A DNA stretch of 64,000 nucleotides, taken from Polynucleobacter sp. UB-Piko-W3 (GTDB taxonomy: Bacteria > Pseudomonadota > Gammaproteobacteria > Burkholderiales > Burkholderiaceae). The notes beneath the pieces are model-generated. The model worked only from the letters and a program-made list of their open reading frames with translations, was not told the DNA's origin and did not search any database. Numbering within the stretch: the first letter of the stretch is position 1; every line of letters starts with the position of its first letter. Shown here piece after piece: positions 47,016 to 55,967 of the stretch. The stretch lies in contig NZ_JACVPY010000002.1 in assembly GCF_018881635.1 (NCBI RefSeq), positions 1,198,525 to 1,262,524 of the forward strand, read 5' to 3'. The position numbers and the translations under genes were made by a program.

Positions 47016-48389
47016 ATGTCTCACGCTATCGCTGCAGCAGCCGATCTAAACGCCCCACCAGTAACAAAAATTTTGGCGGAGTTTGTTAGCTCTCATCCAA
47101 GTCAAGGATGGGCTCCGGAAGTGGATCACGAGGCGCATCGTACCTTCTTAAACTGGTTAGGCTGCGCCATTGGCGCCGCCAACCATGAGAGCGTAGAGTC
47201 TTCTTTGGCAGCCATCCGAGAATTTCAGCCAGCTCCACAAGCCAGTATCTTGGGTCGTAAGGACAAGGTGGATATGGGTGGCGCAGCTCTCATTAACGGC
47301 ATCAGCTCACATACTTTTGATTTTGATGACACTCACCTCAAGACTGTGATCCATCCGGCAGGCCCAGTAGCCTCAGCTATCTTGGCATTAGGTGAACACA
47401 CCAATGTCAACGGTCGTCAGATCATTGACTCACTTGTCTTGGGTATTGATGTTGCATGCCGCGTTGGCAATGCTATGTATCCAGATCACTATCATCGTGG
47501 CTGGCATATCACCGGCTCTACTGGCATGTTAGGTTCTGCAGCGGCATGTTCACGCCTCATGGGTCTTGATCTTCAGAAAACTACTATGGCTCTGGGTATT
47601 GCAGCCTCACAGCCAGTTGGTATGCGCGAACAGTTTGGCACGATGACTAAGCCTTTTCATCCTGGTGGCGCTGCACGTGCAGGCCAACTCTCAGCACTCT
47701 TAGCCAAGCATGGCTTTACCTCGAGCCCAAAAGCATTGGAAGCTGGCCGCGGCTATATGCAGACGGTTTCTACCAAATGTGACTGGTCAGAAATTGATCG
47801 TGCATTAGGTAAATCCTTTGAGATTTCATTAAATACTTACAAGCCTTTTGCTTGTGGCATTGTGATTCATCCTGCAATTGATGCTTGCGCGCAATTACGC
47901 GCCCAAGGTGTGAAAGCAGAAGATGTTGAGCGTATTGAATTACGTGCCCATCCGCTTGTCTTGGAACTCACTGGTAAGAAGACTCCTAAAGATGGCTTGG
48001 AAGGTAAGTTCAGCGTGTATCACGGTTGCGCTGTTGGTTTGATCTTTGGTCAAGCTGGTGAGGGGGAATATGCCGACGACATCGTGAATCGGCCTGATGT
48101 CGTCGCCTTGCGTGCCAAGGTGAATGCGACCACTGATACATCGATTAGCGAGGCATCTGTAGATGTCAAAGCCTTCCTCAAGAATGGCAAAGAAGTTCAC
48201 ATCTTTGTGAAGAATGCAATTGGCTCTGTAGAAAACCCAATGACCGATACTCATTTAGAGCAGAAGTTCACAAGTCTTACTGAGCCCGTGATTGGTAAAG
48301 AAAAGACTATCCAACTGATTTCTGCACTCTGGAAATTAGGACAAGCATCTGATCTCAAGCAAATTCTGAGTCTTTGCACTCCAGACTAA
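47016..48389 (+). CDS. MmgE/PrpD-family protein (2-methylcitrate dehydratase-like)
   Basis: 457 residues with the MmgE/PrpD fold pattern (NWLGCAIGAANHESVESSL, INGISSHTFDFDDTH, KPFACGIVIHPAIDA). Family members dehydrate 2-methylcitrate or isomerise and decarboxylate related tricarboxylates such as itaconate or aconitate. No prpB or prpC neighbour exists, so methylcitrate is not supported as the substrate. It lies between a Bug binding protein and a 2-hydroxyacid dehydrogenase, 20 bases before the latter. Confidence 0.88.
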   Translation: MSHAIAAAADLNAPPVTKILAEFVSSHPSQGWAPEVDHEAHRTFLNWLGCAIGAANHESVESSLAAIREFQPAPQASILGRKDKVDMGGAALINGISSHTFDFDDTHLKTVIHPAGPVASAILALGEHTNVNGRQIIDSLVLGIDVACRVGNAMYPDHYHRGWHITGSTGMLGSAAACSRLMGLDLQKTTMALGIAASQPVGMREQFGTMTKPFHPGGAARAGQLSALLAKHGFTSSPKALEAGRGYMQTVSTKCDWSEIDRALGKSFEISLNTYKPFACGIVIHPAIDACAQLRAQGVKAEDVERIELRAHPLVLELTGKKTPKDGLEGKFSVYHGCAVGLIFGQAGEGEYADDIVNRPDVVALRAKVNATTDTSISEASVDVKAFLKNGKEVHIFVKNAIGSVENPMTDTHLEQKFTSLTEPVIGKEKTIQLISALWKLGQASDLKQILSLCTPD

Positions 48390-48409
48390 TTCACTAGAAA
48401 GTATTTGAT

Positions 48410-49387
48410 ATGGCTGCATTACCAAACATTGTCATTCTCGGAGATTACGAACAGGCTTTACGTCGTTTTTCGAACTGGGATAAGTTAGAGCAAAGTTCCA
48501 ATCTCACTTTCCATCACAAGCCTTTACGTGACGAGGCTTTGTATGAAGCGGTGAAAGATGCCGATGCGATTGCGATCGTACGCGATCGCTCTCCTTTTAA
48601 TGAGGCCATGATTACGCGCTTACCAAAGCTCAAGTTTTTAATGTTTACTGGTGAGCGCAATGGCACACTCGAAGCCTCCGCCCTAGTAGCGCGCAATATC
48701 CCAATGGCACACTCTCCTGGCGGCCCCTCTAAGGAAACTACTGCAGAACTCACCTGGGCTTTAATTCTAGGGGCATCTAAACGCCTGATTGAAGAACATA
48801 AGCTGATCGCTTCTGGTGGCTGGCGTGATCAACTCTCCGTTCTGCCAATGCTCTCTGGAGAGCGCTTGGGTGTTATGGGGCTTGGTGCCATTGGCAGTCG
48901 CGTGGCTCGCGTAGGCGCAGCCTTTGGTATGGAAGTGGTGACCTGGAGTCCACGTATGACTCCAGAACGAGCTGCTGCTGAGAATGCCAAATCAGTCAGC
49001 ATGGAAGAGTTACTCAAAACTTCTAAGATCGTCACCATGCATCTTGTTGCGGGCCCTGGCACTAAAGGACTGATTAGTGCAGATCAATTAGCCTTAATGC
49101 GTCCAGACTCTATCTTGGTGAATACTTCACGCTCTGCCTTGATCAATATGAATGATCTACAAAAGGCGCTTGTTGCAGGCAGACCTGGACAGGCTGCTGT
49201 TGACGTGTTTGATATTGAGCCACTGCCTGAAAATGACGTTCTTCGCAACACACCCAATCTTTTAGTCACGCCCCATCTAGGTTTTATTGCCGAGCCCATT
49301 TTTGCAGTCTTCTCTAAGGGCATTACAGAGACTTTAGAAGCTTGGTTGGATAACAAACCAGTACCCCATCCATTCAAACCACAATAA
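48410..49387 (+). CDS. D-2-hydroxyacid dehydrogenase
   Basis: 325 residues. NAD-binding site GLGAIGSRVARVGAAFG, the catalytic Arg in NTSRSALIN, Glu in DVFDIEPLPEND and His in TPHLGF are visible. It reduces or oxidises a 2-hydroxy or 2-oxo acid. It is in line with the MmgE/PrpD gene and upstream binding protein, suggesting a short organic-acid pathway. Confidence 0.9.
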   Translation: MAALPNIVILGDYEQALRRFSNWDKLEQSSNLTFHHKPLRDEALYEAVKDADAIAIVRDRSPFNEAMITRLPKLKFLMFTGERNGTLEASALVARNIPMAHSPGGPSKETTAELTWALILGASKRLIEEHKLIASGGWRDQLSVLPMLSGERLGVMGLGAIGSRVARVGAAFGMEVVTWSPRMTPERAAAENAKSVSMEELLKTSKIVTMHLVAGPGTKGLISADQLALMRPDSILVNTSRSALINMNDLQKALVAGRPGQAAVDVFDIEPLPENDVLRNTPNLLVTPHLGFIAEPIFAVFSKGITETLEAWLDNKPVPHPFKPQ

Positions 49388-49409
49388 GTCTTAGTTAGCC
49401 ACACTCATT

Positions 49410-49949
49410 TTGAAAACACTGACACCCAAACAATTATTCATCACCTTTAGCAAGATTGGAATGTCTGGTTTTGGGGGTGTCCTACCTTGGGCTAGGCGGA
49501 CTTTAGTTGAGCGTGACAAAATTTTGACCTCGGAAGAATTCAGCGCCATTTTAGGAATCTGCCAAATTGTTCCAGGTCCAAACATCATGAACTTAGCTGT
49601 TTGTATTGGCTCTCGGTTTGGTGGTGCAAGAGGTGCATTGGCTGCAACTCTTGGCTTATGTTTAGGGCCTATTTCAATCGTATTATGTTTAGCCCTTTTA
49701 TATGAACACTATAGTTATCTTGAATCTGTTAAGGGGCTACTTCGTGGTATTTCTGCGGTGGGTGTTGGCTTAATCGCATCAACAGGCTTTAAGATGATGC
49801 GCGATGAGTTCCGCTACCCCGCGATGTTTCTAGTTGTAGCACTCACTATTATTGCCGCTACAGTATTTCATCTTGGCTTAGGCTACGTTGTTCTGTTAGT
49901 TGCCCCAATCGCAATATTCTTAGCAAGAAAAAAGGCGCAGGCTCTATGA
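49410..49949 (+). CDS. chrA: Chromate transporter, first half (short CHR)
   Basis: 179 residues from a TTG start at 49410. The CHR-domain signature is present (SKIGMSGFGGVLPWARRTLVERDKIL, CQIVPGPNIMNLAV) with several membrane spans. It overlaps the second half by ATGA, so the two short CHR proteins likely form a heterodimer. CHR proteins expel chromate or take up related oxyanions; the setting among organic-acid genes makes the actual substrate uncertain. Confidence 0.85.
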   Translation: MKTLTPKQLFITFSKIGMSGFGGVLPWARRTLVERDKILTSEEFSAILGICQIVPGPNIMNLAVCIGSRFGGARGALAATLGLCLGPISIVLCLALLYEHYSYLESVKGLLRGISAVGVGLIASTGFKMMRDEFRYPAMFLVVALTIIAATVFHLGLGYVVLLVAPIAIFLARKKAQAL

Positions 49950-50467
49950 GTATTTTGCTTAGCCTTTTCTTAAAACTATCGGCCTTTTCACTCATTGCCT
50001 TTGGCGGAGTCAATGCTCTATTGCCGGTCTTATTTGATCTCGCCGTTAATCAAGAGCATTGGATTGATGTCCAGACATTTTCTGATTACTTTGCAATAGC
50101 TCAGGCTGCACCGGGACCCAACTTTATGACAGTCACCCTCATCGGCTGGCATATTTATGGCGTTCTTGGAGCGCTACTAGCAACATTTGCCGTATCGTGG
50201 CCATCATCCATCATGATTTTCTTTTTACAGCGCTTCATCATGAGAATGAAGAACCCATTAAGCAAAAAAACGATTCAATATTCTGCTGCCGCTCTTGCAA
50301 TTGGCTTAGTCCTCTCTTCTGCATTTGAAATTGCCCTACAAATCAATCACAGTATGGCTGCCTACGTCCTGACGATAGGTACAATCGCAATTACTCTTTT
50401 GACGCGTTGGCATCCGCTGTATCTCATTGCAATTGGTGGGGCTTTAGGCGTCTTAGGATTTATTTAA
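49946..50467 (+). CDS. chrA: Chromate transporter, second half (short CHR)
   Basis: 173 residues with the matching CHR signature (SAFSLIAFGGVNALLPVLFDL, FAIAQAAPGPNFMTVTLIGW) and about five membrane spans. It starts within the stop of the first half, so the pair is coupled. It is followed 19 bases later by a Bug binding protein. Confidence 0.86.
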   Translation: MSILLSLFLKLSAFSLIAFGGVNALLPVLFDLAVNQEHWIDVQTFSDYFAIAQAAPGPNFMTVTLIGWHIYGVLGALLATFAVSWPSSIMIFFLQRFIMRMKNPLSKKTIQYSAAALAIGLVLSSAFEIALQINHSMAAYVLTIGTIAITLLTRWHPLYLIAIGGALGVLGFI

Positions 50468-50486
50468 TTTAGATTGGGGAATAAGC

Positions 50487-51464
50487 ATGCGATTTATTCA
50501 ACCACTTTTGATTTGCGCACTCAGTCTTGGGGCGATCATCTCTTCTCCCTCTTTTGCACAAAGTAACTACCCCAACAAACCGATTAACTTTATCGTGCCC
50601 TATGGCGCAGGTGGAGGCGCAGACTCCCGTAGTCGCCAGATCGCCCAGAAGATGAGTGTGATCCTAAAGCAGTCCATCATCGTCGATAACAAACCTGGTG
50701 CTGGAGGCAATATCGGCACAGAGTTTATCTCTCGGGCTGCACCTGATGGCTATACCATTGGCATGGGCAACTTTGCGCCAATGGCCGTCAACAAAACGCT
50801 GTTCGGTAATTTACGTTACGACCCAGAAACAGACATCATTCCAATTGTATTAATTGAAAAGGGTCCATTAGTTTTAGTGGTGAATCCAAGCTCGCCCTAT
50901 AAAACTGTACAAGATATTGTGGCGGCGGCTAAAGCAAAACCGGGCGCTCTCACTTTCTCATCTGGAGGAATTGGTGGCAGCCATCATCTCTCTGCTGAGC
51001 TCTTTGAGCAAAATGCAGGCATTGAGATGATTCATGTTCCTTACAAGAGTGGCTCTGCAGGTTTAACTGATCTGATGGCGGGTAATGTCACTATGATGTT
51101 TGACCAAATGTACTCGGCCATGCCCAGCATCAAAGCTGACAAAATCCGAGCCATTGCCATTACTAGCAAAAAACGCTCCCCCCTTCTCCCAAATATTCCC
51201 AGTTTTTCTGAAATTGGTTATCCAAAAGTGGAGGTATTAAATTGGCAGGGACTGATCGCACCCAAAGGAACTCCTAAAGCAATCATCGATCAATTAAATG
51301 CTGCGGCGAATGAGGCTTTAAAGGATCCGGCATTGCGGGAGCTCATGCTCTCACAAGGAAATGAAATTGGTGGTGGTAGTCCAGCAGATTTTGCTGCACT
51401 AGTTAAATCAGAATCTGCAAAGTGGAGTGCCGTTGTTAAAACAGCCAACATCAAGCCAGAGTAA
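50487..51464 (+). CDS. Tripartite tricarboxylate (Bug-type) solute-binding protein
   Basis: 325 residues, signal peptide ending SPSFAQS. The Bug pattern (NYPNKPINFIVPYGAGGGAD, IVDNKPGAGGNIGTE, RYDPETDIIPIV, VPYKSGSAGLTDLMAG) is clear. This is the third orphan Bug protein in 8 kb. It is the last gene in the plus-strand run from 45967 and converges with crcB 11 bases away. Confidence 0.92.
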   Translation: MRFIQPLLICALSLGAIISSPSFAQSNYPNKPINFIVPYGAGGGADSRSRQIAQKMSVILKQSIIVDNKPGAGGNIGTEFISRAAPDGYTIGMGNFAPMAVNKTLFGNLRYDPETDIIPIVLIEKGPLVLVVNPSSPYKTVQDIVAAAKAKPGALTFSSGGIGGSHHLSAELFEQNAGIEMIHVPYKSGSAGLTDLMAGNVTMMFDQMYSAMPSIKADKIRAIAITSKKRSPLLPNIPSFSEIGYPKVEVLNWQGLIAPKGTPKAIIDQLNAAANEALKDPALRELMLSQGNEIGGGSPADFAALVKSESAKWSAVVKTANIKPE

Positions 51465-51475
51465 ATGGATTGCGC

Positions 51476-51853
51476 TTACTTTAAAGCTTGATAAGTCAGA
51501 ATACCCAAAAAGGTTAGAGCTAGCGATCCGATCAAGTGAAGCAAAGCTGTGCCTAGCGCCCAAGTAGGCTCTCCGCGCTGCATCAGCGCAACGACTTCTG
51601 CAGAAAAACTAGAGAAGGTGGTTAAACCACCCAGAAAACCGGTAATCACAAACAACTTCCATTCAGGAGAGAGATTGGGATTATTGCCAAAAAAGGCTAT
51701 GGCAATCCCAACTAGATAACCGCCAACCAAATTGGCAAACAAGGTGCCCAGGGGGATCATCGATGCCGTACCTGCAGCTAGAAAATTAAACCCTGCTCTG
51801 AGTAAAGCTCCGAAGCCTGCACCGAAGAAAATTGCAAAAATAGATGGCCACAT
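51476..51853 (-). CDS. crcB: Fluoride exporter CrcB/Fluc
   Basis: 125 residues with four membrane spans and the Fluc signatures ([45 protein letters not shown]). It forms a dual-topology dimer channel that expels fluoride. It lies 9 bases after the dioxygenase gene, so it is in an operon and not behind its own fluoride riboswitch. Confidence 0.95.
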   Translation of the reverse strand: MWPSIFAIFFGAGFGALLRAGFNFLAAGTASMIPLGTLFANLVGGYLVGIAIAFFGNNPNLSPEWKLFVITGFLGGLTTFSSFSAEVVALMQRGEPTWALGTALLHLIGSLALTFLGILTYQALK

Positions 51854-51862
51854 AGTTCGTAT

Positions 51863-52642
51863 TTATTGAATTGAAAAACCCAGCATACTGATGGAGCTCA
51901 TCTCAATGCCGTCTATGTAGACTTTCGCATGCTCATCCTCTTCTTGCAAAGCCAAGGCATATAAAGCGGGCCAGTAATGCTCTGCTGTAGGGATGGACAT
52001 ATGAGCAGCCTCACCGTATTTTTCCCAATCAATCAAAGTCTCATGATGATTGGCGCCCATTTCTGAAACAAAGAAATCGTTAAAATCCTTCGCCCAAGTG
52101 TAAGGTTTTGCGCCCTCTTGCCAATGGATGGTACGCAAGTTATGCACCACATTACCACTGGCTAGAATCAGGATATTTTCATCACGCAAAGGGCGCAATT
52201 GTTTTGCTAACTCGTAATGCTGGCGGGCAGACTTCGAGCCATCTAGACTCAACTGCACGACAGGCACATCAGCGTTGGGATACATATATTTAAGAACTGA
52301 CCAGGCACCATGATCAATGCCCCACTCATTTTCTTCCATCACGATGGGAACATTGAGCAACTCTTGCACGCGATCTGCTAAAGCAGGACTGCCGGGAGCT
52401 GGGTACTCAATTTCGAAGAGCTCTTGCGGAAAACCACCGAAGTCATGAATGGTTTTAGGCTTGGACATTGCAGTAACCCAAACACCCCGGGTGACCCAAT
52501 GTGCCGAGATCACTAAGATAGCGTCTGGACGTTTTAATGATTTACCGAGAGTAGCCCATGCCGCAGTAAAACGGTTGGGCTCAATAGCGTACATCGGACT
52601 GCCATGGCCAGCAAATACTGCAGGTTGGCGATGGCTAGTCAT
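51863..52642 (-). CDS. LigB/DODA-type extradiol dioxygenase-family protein (YgiD-like)
   Basis: 259 residues of the class III extradiol (DODA) family. The metal and catalytic histidines are in FAGHGSP, VISAHW, IDHGAWSVL and GNVVHNLR. Plant DODA and bacterial YgiD cleave L-DOPA-type catechols; the substrate here is unknown. It lies between two very small upstream genes and crcB. Confidence 0.9.
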   Translation of the reverse strand: MTSHRQPAVFAGHGSPMYAIEPNRFTAAWATLGKSLKRPDAILVISAHWVTRGVWVTAMSKPKTIHDFGGFPQELFEIEYPAPGSPALADRVQELLNVPIVMEENEWGIDHGAWSVLKYMYPNADVPVVQLSLDGSKSARQHYELAKQLRPLRDENILILASGNVVHNLRTIHWQEGAKPYTWAKDFNDFFVSEMGANHHETLIDWEKYGEAAHMSIPTAEHYWPALYALALQEEDEHAKVYIDGIEMSSISMLGFSIQ

Positions 52643-52651
52643 AAATACTGG

Positions 52652-52789
52652 TTAACCGAATACGTAACCAGTATGAGCAGCAACTAAGGCAAACAAAATA
52701 GCCAGGCTGGTAGCAGCGGCTAACATGACAACTAAGGTAATGATCTTTTTGTTAATTTCTTCTTTAGATTCGTTATGCCATTCGTTCAC
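52652..52789 (-). CDS. 45-residue single-pass membrane protein
   Basis: A short frame from a GTG at 52789 with AAGGA about 9 bases upstream. The first 16 residues are polar and charged (begins MNEWHNESKEEINKK) and the rest is one hydrophobic helix (about 17-40), ending HTGYVFG. It lies 9 bases upstream of the dioxygenase gene, so it is probably the same transcript. The regular layout and ribosome site support a real gene; the function is unknown. Confidence 0.6.
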   Translation of the reverse strand: MNEWHNESKEEINKKIITLVVMLAAATSLAILFALVAAHTGYVFG

Positions 52790-52833
52790 GCTAAATCCTT
52801 TGCAAATACATTAATGAGTGGGGTAATTATCCA

Positions 52834-53001
52834 CTATCGCCCTCGGCCAGCCTTACGCATCATGCCTTTTCCGCCGCCAAAGCCAGCCTGAGGCCTTCCA
52901 GCGGGCCCAGATGGACCTTTGGGTGCCGGTGGTCTGGCTGGGGGCTTGGCAACTACTGGTTTAGCCGGGTTTTTTGGGTCTGTTTTCTTATCGTCAGTCA
53001 C
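52834..53001 (-). CDS. 55-residue Pro/Gly/Lys/Arg-rich small protein
   Basis: A short frame from a GTG at 53001 with GGAG upstream (GGAGCTAAAAGTG). The protein starts MTDDKKTDPKNPAKP, is rich in Pro, Ala, Lys and Gly, has no membrane segment, and ends with GGGKGMMRKAGRGR. It is likely disordered and basic. It precedes the 45-residue gene by 44 bases on the same strand and diverges from the M50-type gene with 28 bases between starts. The function is unknown, and an ORF by chance cannot be excluded. Confidence 0.5.
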   Translation of the reverse strand: MTDDKKTDPKNPAKPVVAKPPARPPAPKGPSGPAGRPQAGFGGGKGMMRKAGRGR

Positions 53002-53029
53002 TTTTAGCTCCTATAGATATCATATTGCC

Positions 53030-53692
53030 ATGATTACTGACTATTCTATCCAAGCTATCGCTATTAATGCGATTCCCTTGATTTTTGCTATCACCATCCA
53101 TGAAGCAGCCCATGGCTACGCTGCTCGTAAGTTCGGGGATAACACGGCCTATATGCTGGGCAGGGTTAGCTTAAATCCCGCTAAACATATCGATCCTGTA
53201 GGCACTATCTTAATTCCACTGGCGTTGATATTGACTGGATCACCTTTTTTAGTGGGTTATGCCAAACCGGTACCGGTGAATTTTGGACGCTTACGCAACC
53301 CCAGAATCGACTCCATCTGGGTGGCCTTAGCTGGTCCAGGATCTAACTTTATTCAGGCTTTCATCTGGGCAGTATTACTCATTGTCTTGGTAGGCTTTGG
53401 GATCGATGAAAAATTTTTAATCTCCATGGCGCAAGCAGGAATTCTGTGGAATTTAGGCTTATTGGTTTTTAACCTCTTTCCGCTCCCTCCGCTAGATGGT
53501 GGCCGCATTCTATCTAGCTTGCTGCCAGCACGCCAATCGATTGCTTTAGGAAAAATGGAGCCTTGGGGCTTTTTTATTGTCTTAGCCCTAGTTTTTACGG
53601 GCATCATTGGCAGTCTTTGGATGGAGCCACTGATGGCCCTCTTCAAATCAGTCCTCTACGCTCTCACTCTCCCCCTGCAAATGCTCTTCTAG
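53030..53692 (+). CDS. Site-2 protease (M50)-family membrane protein
   Basis: 220 residues from the ATG at 53030; the longer ORF to 52919 runs into the opposite small gene and is not used. The zinc motif HEAAH (in TIHEAAHGYAARKFGD) and the distal LPPLDGGR aspartate are present, with four to six membrane spans. This is the short YwhC-like group, without a PDZ domain. The substrate is unknown. Confidence 0.88.
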   Translation: MITDYSIQAIAINAIPLIFAITIHEAAHGYAARKFGDNTAYMLGRVSLNPAKHIDPVGTILIPLALILTGSPFLVGYAKPVPVNFGRLRNPRIDSIWVALAGPGSNFIQAFIWAVLLIVLVGFGIDEKFLISMAQAGILWNLGLLVFNLFPLPPLDGGRILSSLLPARQSIALGKMEPWGFFIVLALVFTGIIGSLWMEPLMALFKSVLYALTLPLQMLF

Positions 53693-53789
53693 CTTGGCTG
53701 TCAAACAAAAGGCCCTATTCTGGAGTATGCTAATTCTCAGTAAGCAGCGATTCAGTAATCCTTACATAACTATTTATTAGAGGTTTGAT

Positions 53790-54242
53790 ATGAAATTACA
53801 AAAGATTCTTTTAGCAACTACTGCAACACTCCTAACGATTAGCGCAGGCTTTGCTTTTGCTCAATTCCAAAAACCAGAAGATGCCATTAAGTATCGTCAG
53901 AGTGCGTTCACAGTGATGGGTAACTCCTTTTCAAAAATTGGCGCAGTAGTGAGAGGTGAGGCGCCATTTAATAAAGATGAAGTAGCGAAGAATGCCGCTA
54001 TCGTTGCAATGATGTCTACCTTGCCATGGCAAGCATTTGGTCCTGGCACTGAAGGTGGAAAAGCAGAATCTGATATTTGGTCAAATAGCGCTAAATTCAA
54101 AGCTGCTTCAGAGAGAATGCAACTAGCTGCAGTAGATCTGAATAAAGCTGCTCAATCAGGCGACTTAGATAGTATTAAGAAGGCCTTTGGTGCTACAGGA
54201 GCAAGTTGCAAGAATTGCCATGATGACTTTAGGAAGAAGTAA
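53790..54242 (+). CDS. Cytochrome c' (class II cytochrome c)
   Basis: 150 residues. The signal peptide ends near FAFAQ, and the heme site CKNCH is at the C-terminus, as in class II cytochromes, which form a four-helix bundle. It is a periplasmic protein that can bind NO or shuttle electrons. The 3' end overlaps the convergent cytochrome b561 gene by 14 bases, and the two often occur together. Confidence 0.93.
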   Translation: MKLQKILLATTATLLTISAGFAFAQFQKPEDAIKYRQSAFTVMGNSFSKIGAVVRGEAPFNKDEVAKNAAIVAMMSTLPWQAFGPGTEGGKAESDIWSNSAKFKAASERMQLAAVDLNKAAQSGDLDSIKKAFGATGASCKNCHDDFRKK

Positions 54243-54912
54243 TCAAGTAACCTACTACTACCGCAACTAGACTCAAGAGCACTAGAGCCATACCGCGTTG
54301 TAAGGCTCCATCCTTGGATGCACGACCCAAGTCAGAAGGCAAGTAACTTGCTTCCTCGCTTGGGTCGATTTCTTTATCGCCACTGATCATTGGTGTAATT
54401 AGATCTTCACCCTTGAATGTTTTGTAATAGATGATGGCGGTGATGTGAATAGTCATTAAGGTGTAAATCAGCCAGTGATTCCAATAATGAACTTTTGAAA
54501 GTAATGACACTGTTGAGTTAGAAACATATTTCGCAAGAGGTCCTTGAAATGCAATTTCATCATCGACAAATAAGCCCGTAATCGCTTGAGTGCTTAGTGA
54601 TATCAGTAGTACAAAAACAGAAAGCGCGCCCAGCGGATTGTGGCCTAAAACACGTGGTGCTTTGCCCTGCAGATAATCAATAACCCTTTGAGGGCTTGGA
54701 AGGAATGATGCAAAGCGTGAGTGCCTAGAGCCAATGAAGCCCCAGGTGATTCGGAAGATCAATAAGGTCAAGACACTGTAACCAAAGTAGGCATGCCATT
54801 GCATTGCATTGCCGCCAAGATTGACGCTGGTGATGCTACCGATAATGCAGAGTACTAATAGCCAGTGAAAGAGACGAATGGGCAAATCCCAGACACGAAT
54901 GATTTTCTTCAT
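54229..54912 (-). CDS. Cytochrome b561-family membrane protein
   Basis: 227 residues with four to five membrane spans and heme-ligating histidines in RLFHWLLVL, QWHAYFGY and TIHITAIIYY. Such proteins pass electrons from quinol to a periplasmic cytochrome, here plausibly the neighbouring cytochrome c'. The C-terminal part after about 185 ends in one more hydrophobic helix. Confidence 0.9.
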   Translation of the reverse strand: MKKIIRVWDLPIRLFHWLLVLCIIGSITSVNLGGNAMQWHAYFGYSVLTLLIFRITWGFIGSRHSRFASFLPSPQRVIDYLQGKAPRVLGHNPLGALSVFVLLISLSTQAITGLFVDDEIAFQGPLAKYVSNSTVSLLSKVHYWNHWLIYTLMTIHITAIIYYKTFKGEDLITPMISGDKEIDPSEEASYLPSDLGRASKDGALQRGMALVLLSLVAVVVGYLITSS

Positions 54913-54941
54913 GTCTTAAGGATAAGGCAAAACAACGGTAT

Positions 54942-55883
54942 TTATTTGATCTGCGGCAAGTCTTTTTGGATAATTTTTAATCCCGCACGCAAAGCCTCTT
55001 GATAGCGCTCACGTTCGGCTTTAATCGTTTCAGCAGTCCAAGAAAAAAATCCTTCTCCAGTCTTCATGCCAAACTTTCCGCTAGCTACGCGCTCACTCAC
55101 GCACTTAGCAATATTAGGTGAGTTGTTCAAAGTAGGGTAAATCTTCGTGCCCCCAGCAGCATGGATCTCAAGCCCTGCATGATCCCGCTGCATAGCAGGT
55201 CCAGCTGCAATGTAGCGAAAGCCAAAACCAAAGCGAACTGCCTTGTCGATATCCTCAAGACTACAAACGCCTTCGTCCACCATTGAAAAGGCTTCGCGTG
55301 ATAAAGCATGCTGTAAACGATTGGCTAAAAATCCTGGTAAATCTTTTTTCACGACTACTGGAACCATGCCGCAGGCAGTCATCAACCTTGTCAAACTTTC
55401 ACCCACCAATGGAGAAGTCTTTGCTCCATAAACCACTTCTACACAGGGCACTAAATGCGCTGGCATAAAAAAATGTAAGCCGATCATTCGTGCCGCAGTT
55501 TTTAAACCTTCTGCAATTTCACTAATGGGAAAGCTAGTGCTGTTACTAGCCAATACTGCTTCAGGCTTGGCATATTTTTCCAGCTTCACAAATAGTTCTT
55601 TTTTGATGTCTAGGCGCTCTGGCACACATTCAATGACCAGATCAATATCAGACCAATCGACCTCTTCAAGAGATCCTGCAACACTTAATAGATGAATACG
55701 GTTTTCATAGCCAAGCTCAGTCATTGTGTTGCTAAAGTAATCTGGCAATAGGGCACGACGCTCTGTGGTCGGTTCCACCACCTGAACAGCACAACCTCCT
55801 CGAGCACAGACTGCAGCTACGTCCGCACCCATCGTGCCGCCGCCGACAATCACTACCTTGGTTTCAGCTGGGGTAAACAACAT
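54942..55883 (-). CDS. 3-hydroxyacyl-CoA / L-gulonate 3-dehydrogenase-family protein
   Basis: 313 residues from the ATG at 55883, preceded by GGAGAA; the ORF continues to 56003, but that part lies across the divergent gene. The NAD site is VVIVGGGTMGADVA, with SNSTSFPISE and LHFFMPAHLVPCVEVV (the catalytic His) following. It resembles both 3-hydroxyacyl-CoA dehydrogenase and L-gulonate 3-dehydrogenase (lambda-crystallin type); the sugar-acid setting favours the latter, but this is inference. Confidence 0.85.
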   Translation of the reverse strand: MLFTPAETKVVIVGGGTMGADVAAVCARGGCAVQVVEPTTERRALLPDYFSNTMTELGYENRIHLLSVAGSLEEVDWSDIDLVIECVPERLDIKKELFVKLEKYAKPEAVLASNSTSFPISEIAEGLKTAARMIGLHFFMPAHLVPCVEVVYGAKTSPLVGESLTRLMTACGMVPVVVKKDLPGFLANRLQHALSREAFSMVDEGVCSLEDIDKAVRFGFGFRYIAAGPAMQRDHAGLEIHAAGGTKIYPTLNNSPNIAKCVSERVASGKFGMKTGEGFFSWTAETIKAERERYQEALRAGLKIIQKDLPQIK

Positions 55884-55967
55884 TACATATTCTCCTAAAG
55901 GGGCAGACTTTTCATTGAAAATCCACATACAATGGGGGTCATTATTCAATAAAAAACATAGTGAGAC

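Noticed and set aside
47016-48389. MmgE/PrpD protein as prpD of the methylcitrate cycle
   Set aside because: No prpB, prpC or acnD neighbour is present, so the methylcitrate assignment is not supported by context.
51854-51862. Fluoride riboswitch ahead of crcB
   Set aside because: Only 9 bases separate crcB from the dioxygenase gene, too few for the riboswitch fold, and no such pattern was recognised upstream of the operon.
52919-53029. Longer N-terminus for the M50-family protein
   Set aside because: The extra residues are Gly/Ala/Phe-rich, lie opposite the small minus-strand gene, and the conserved protein starts naturally at MITDYSIQ.
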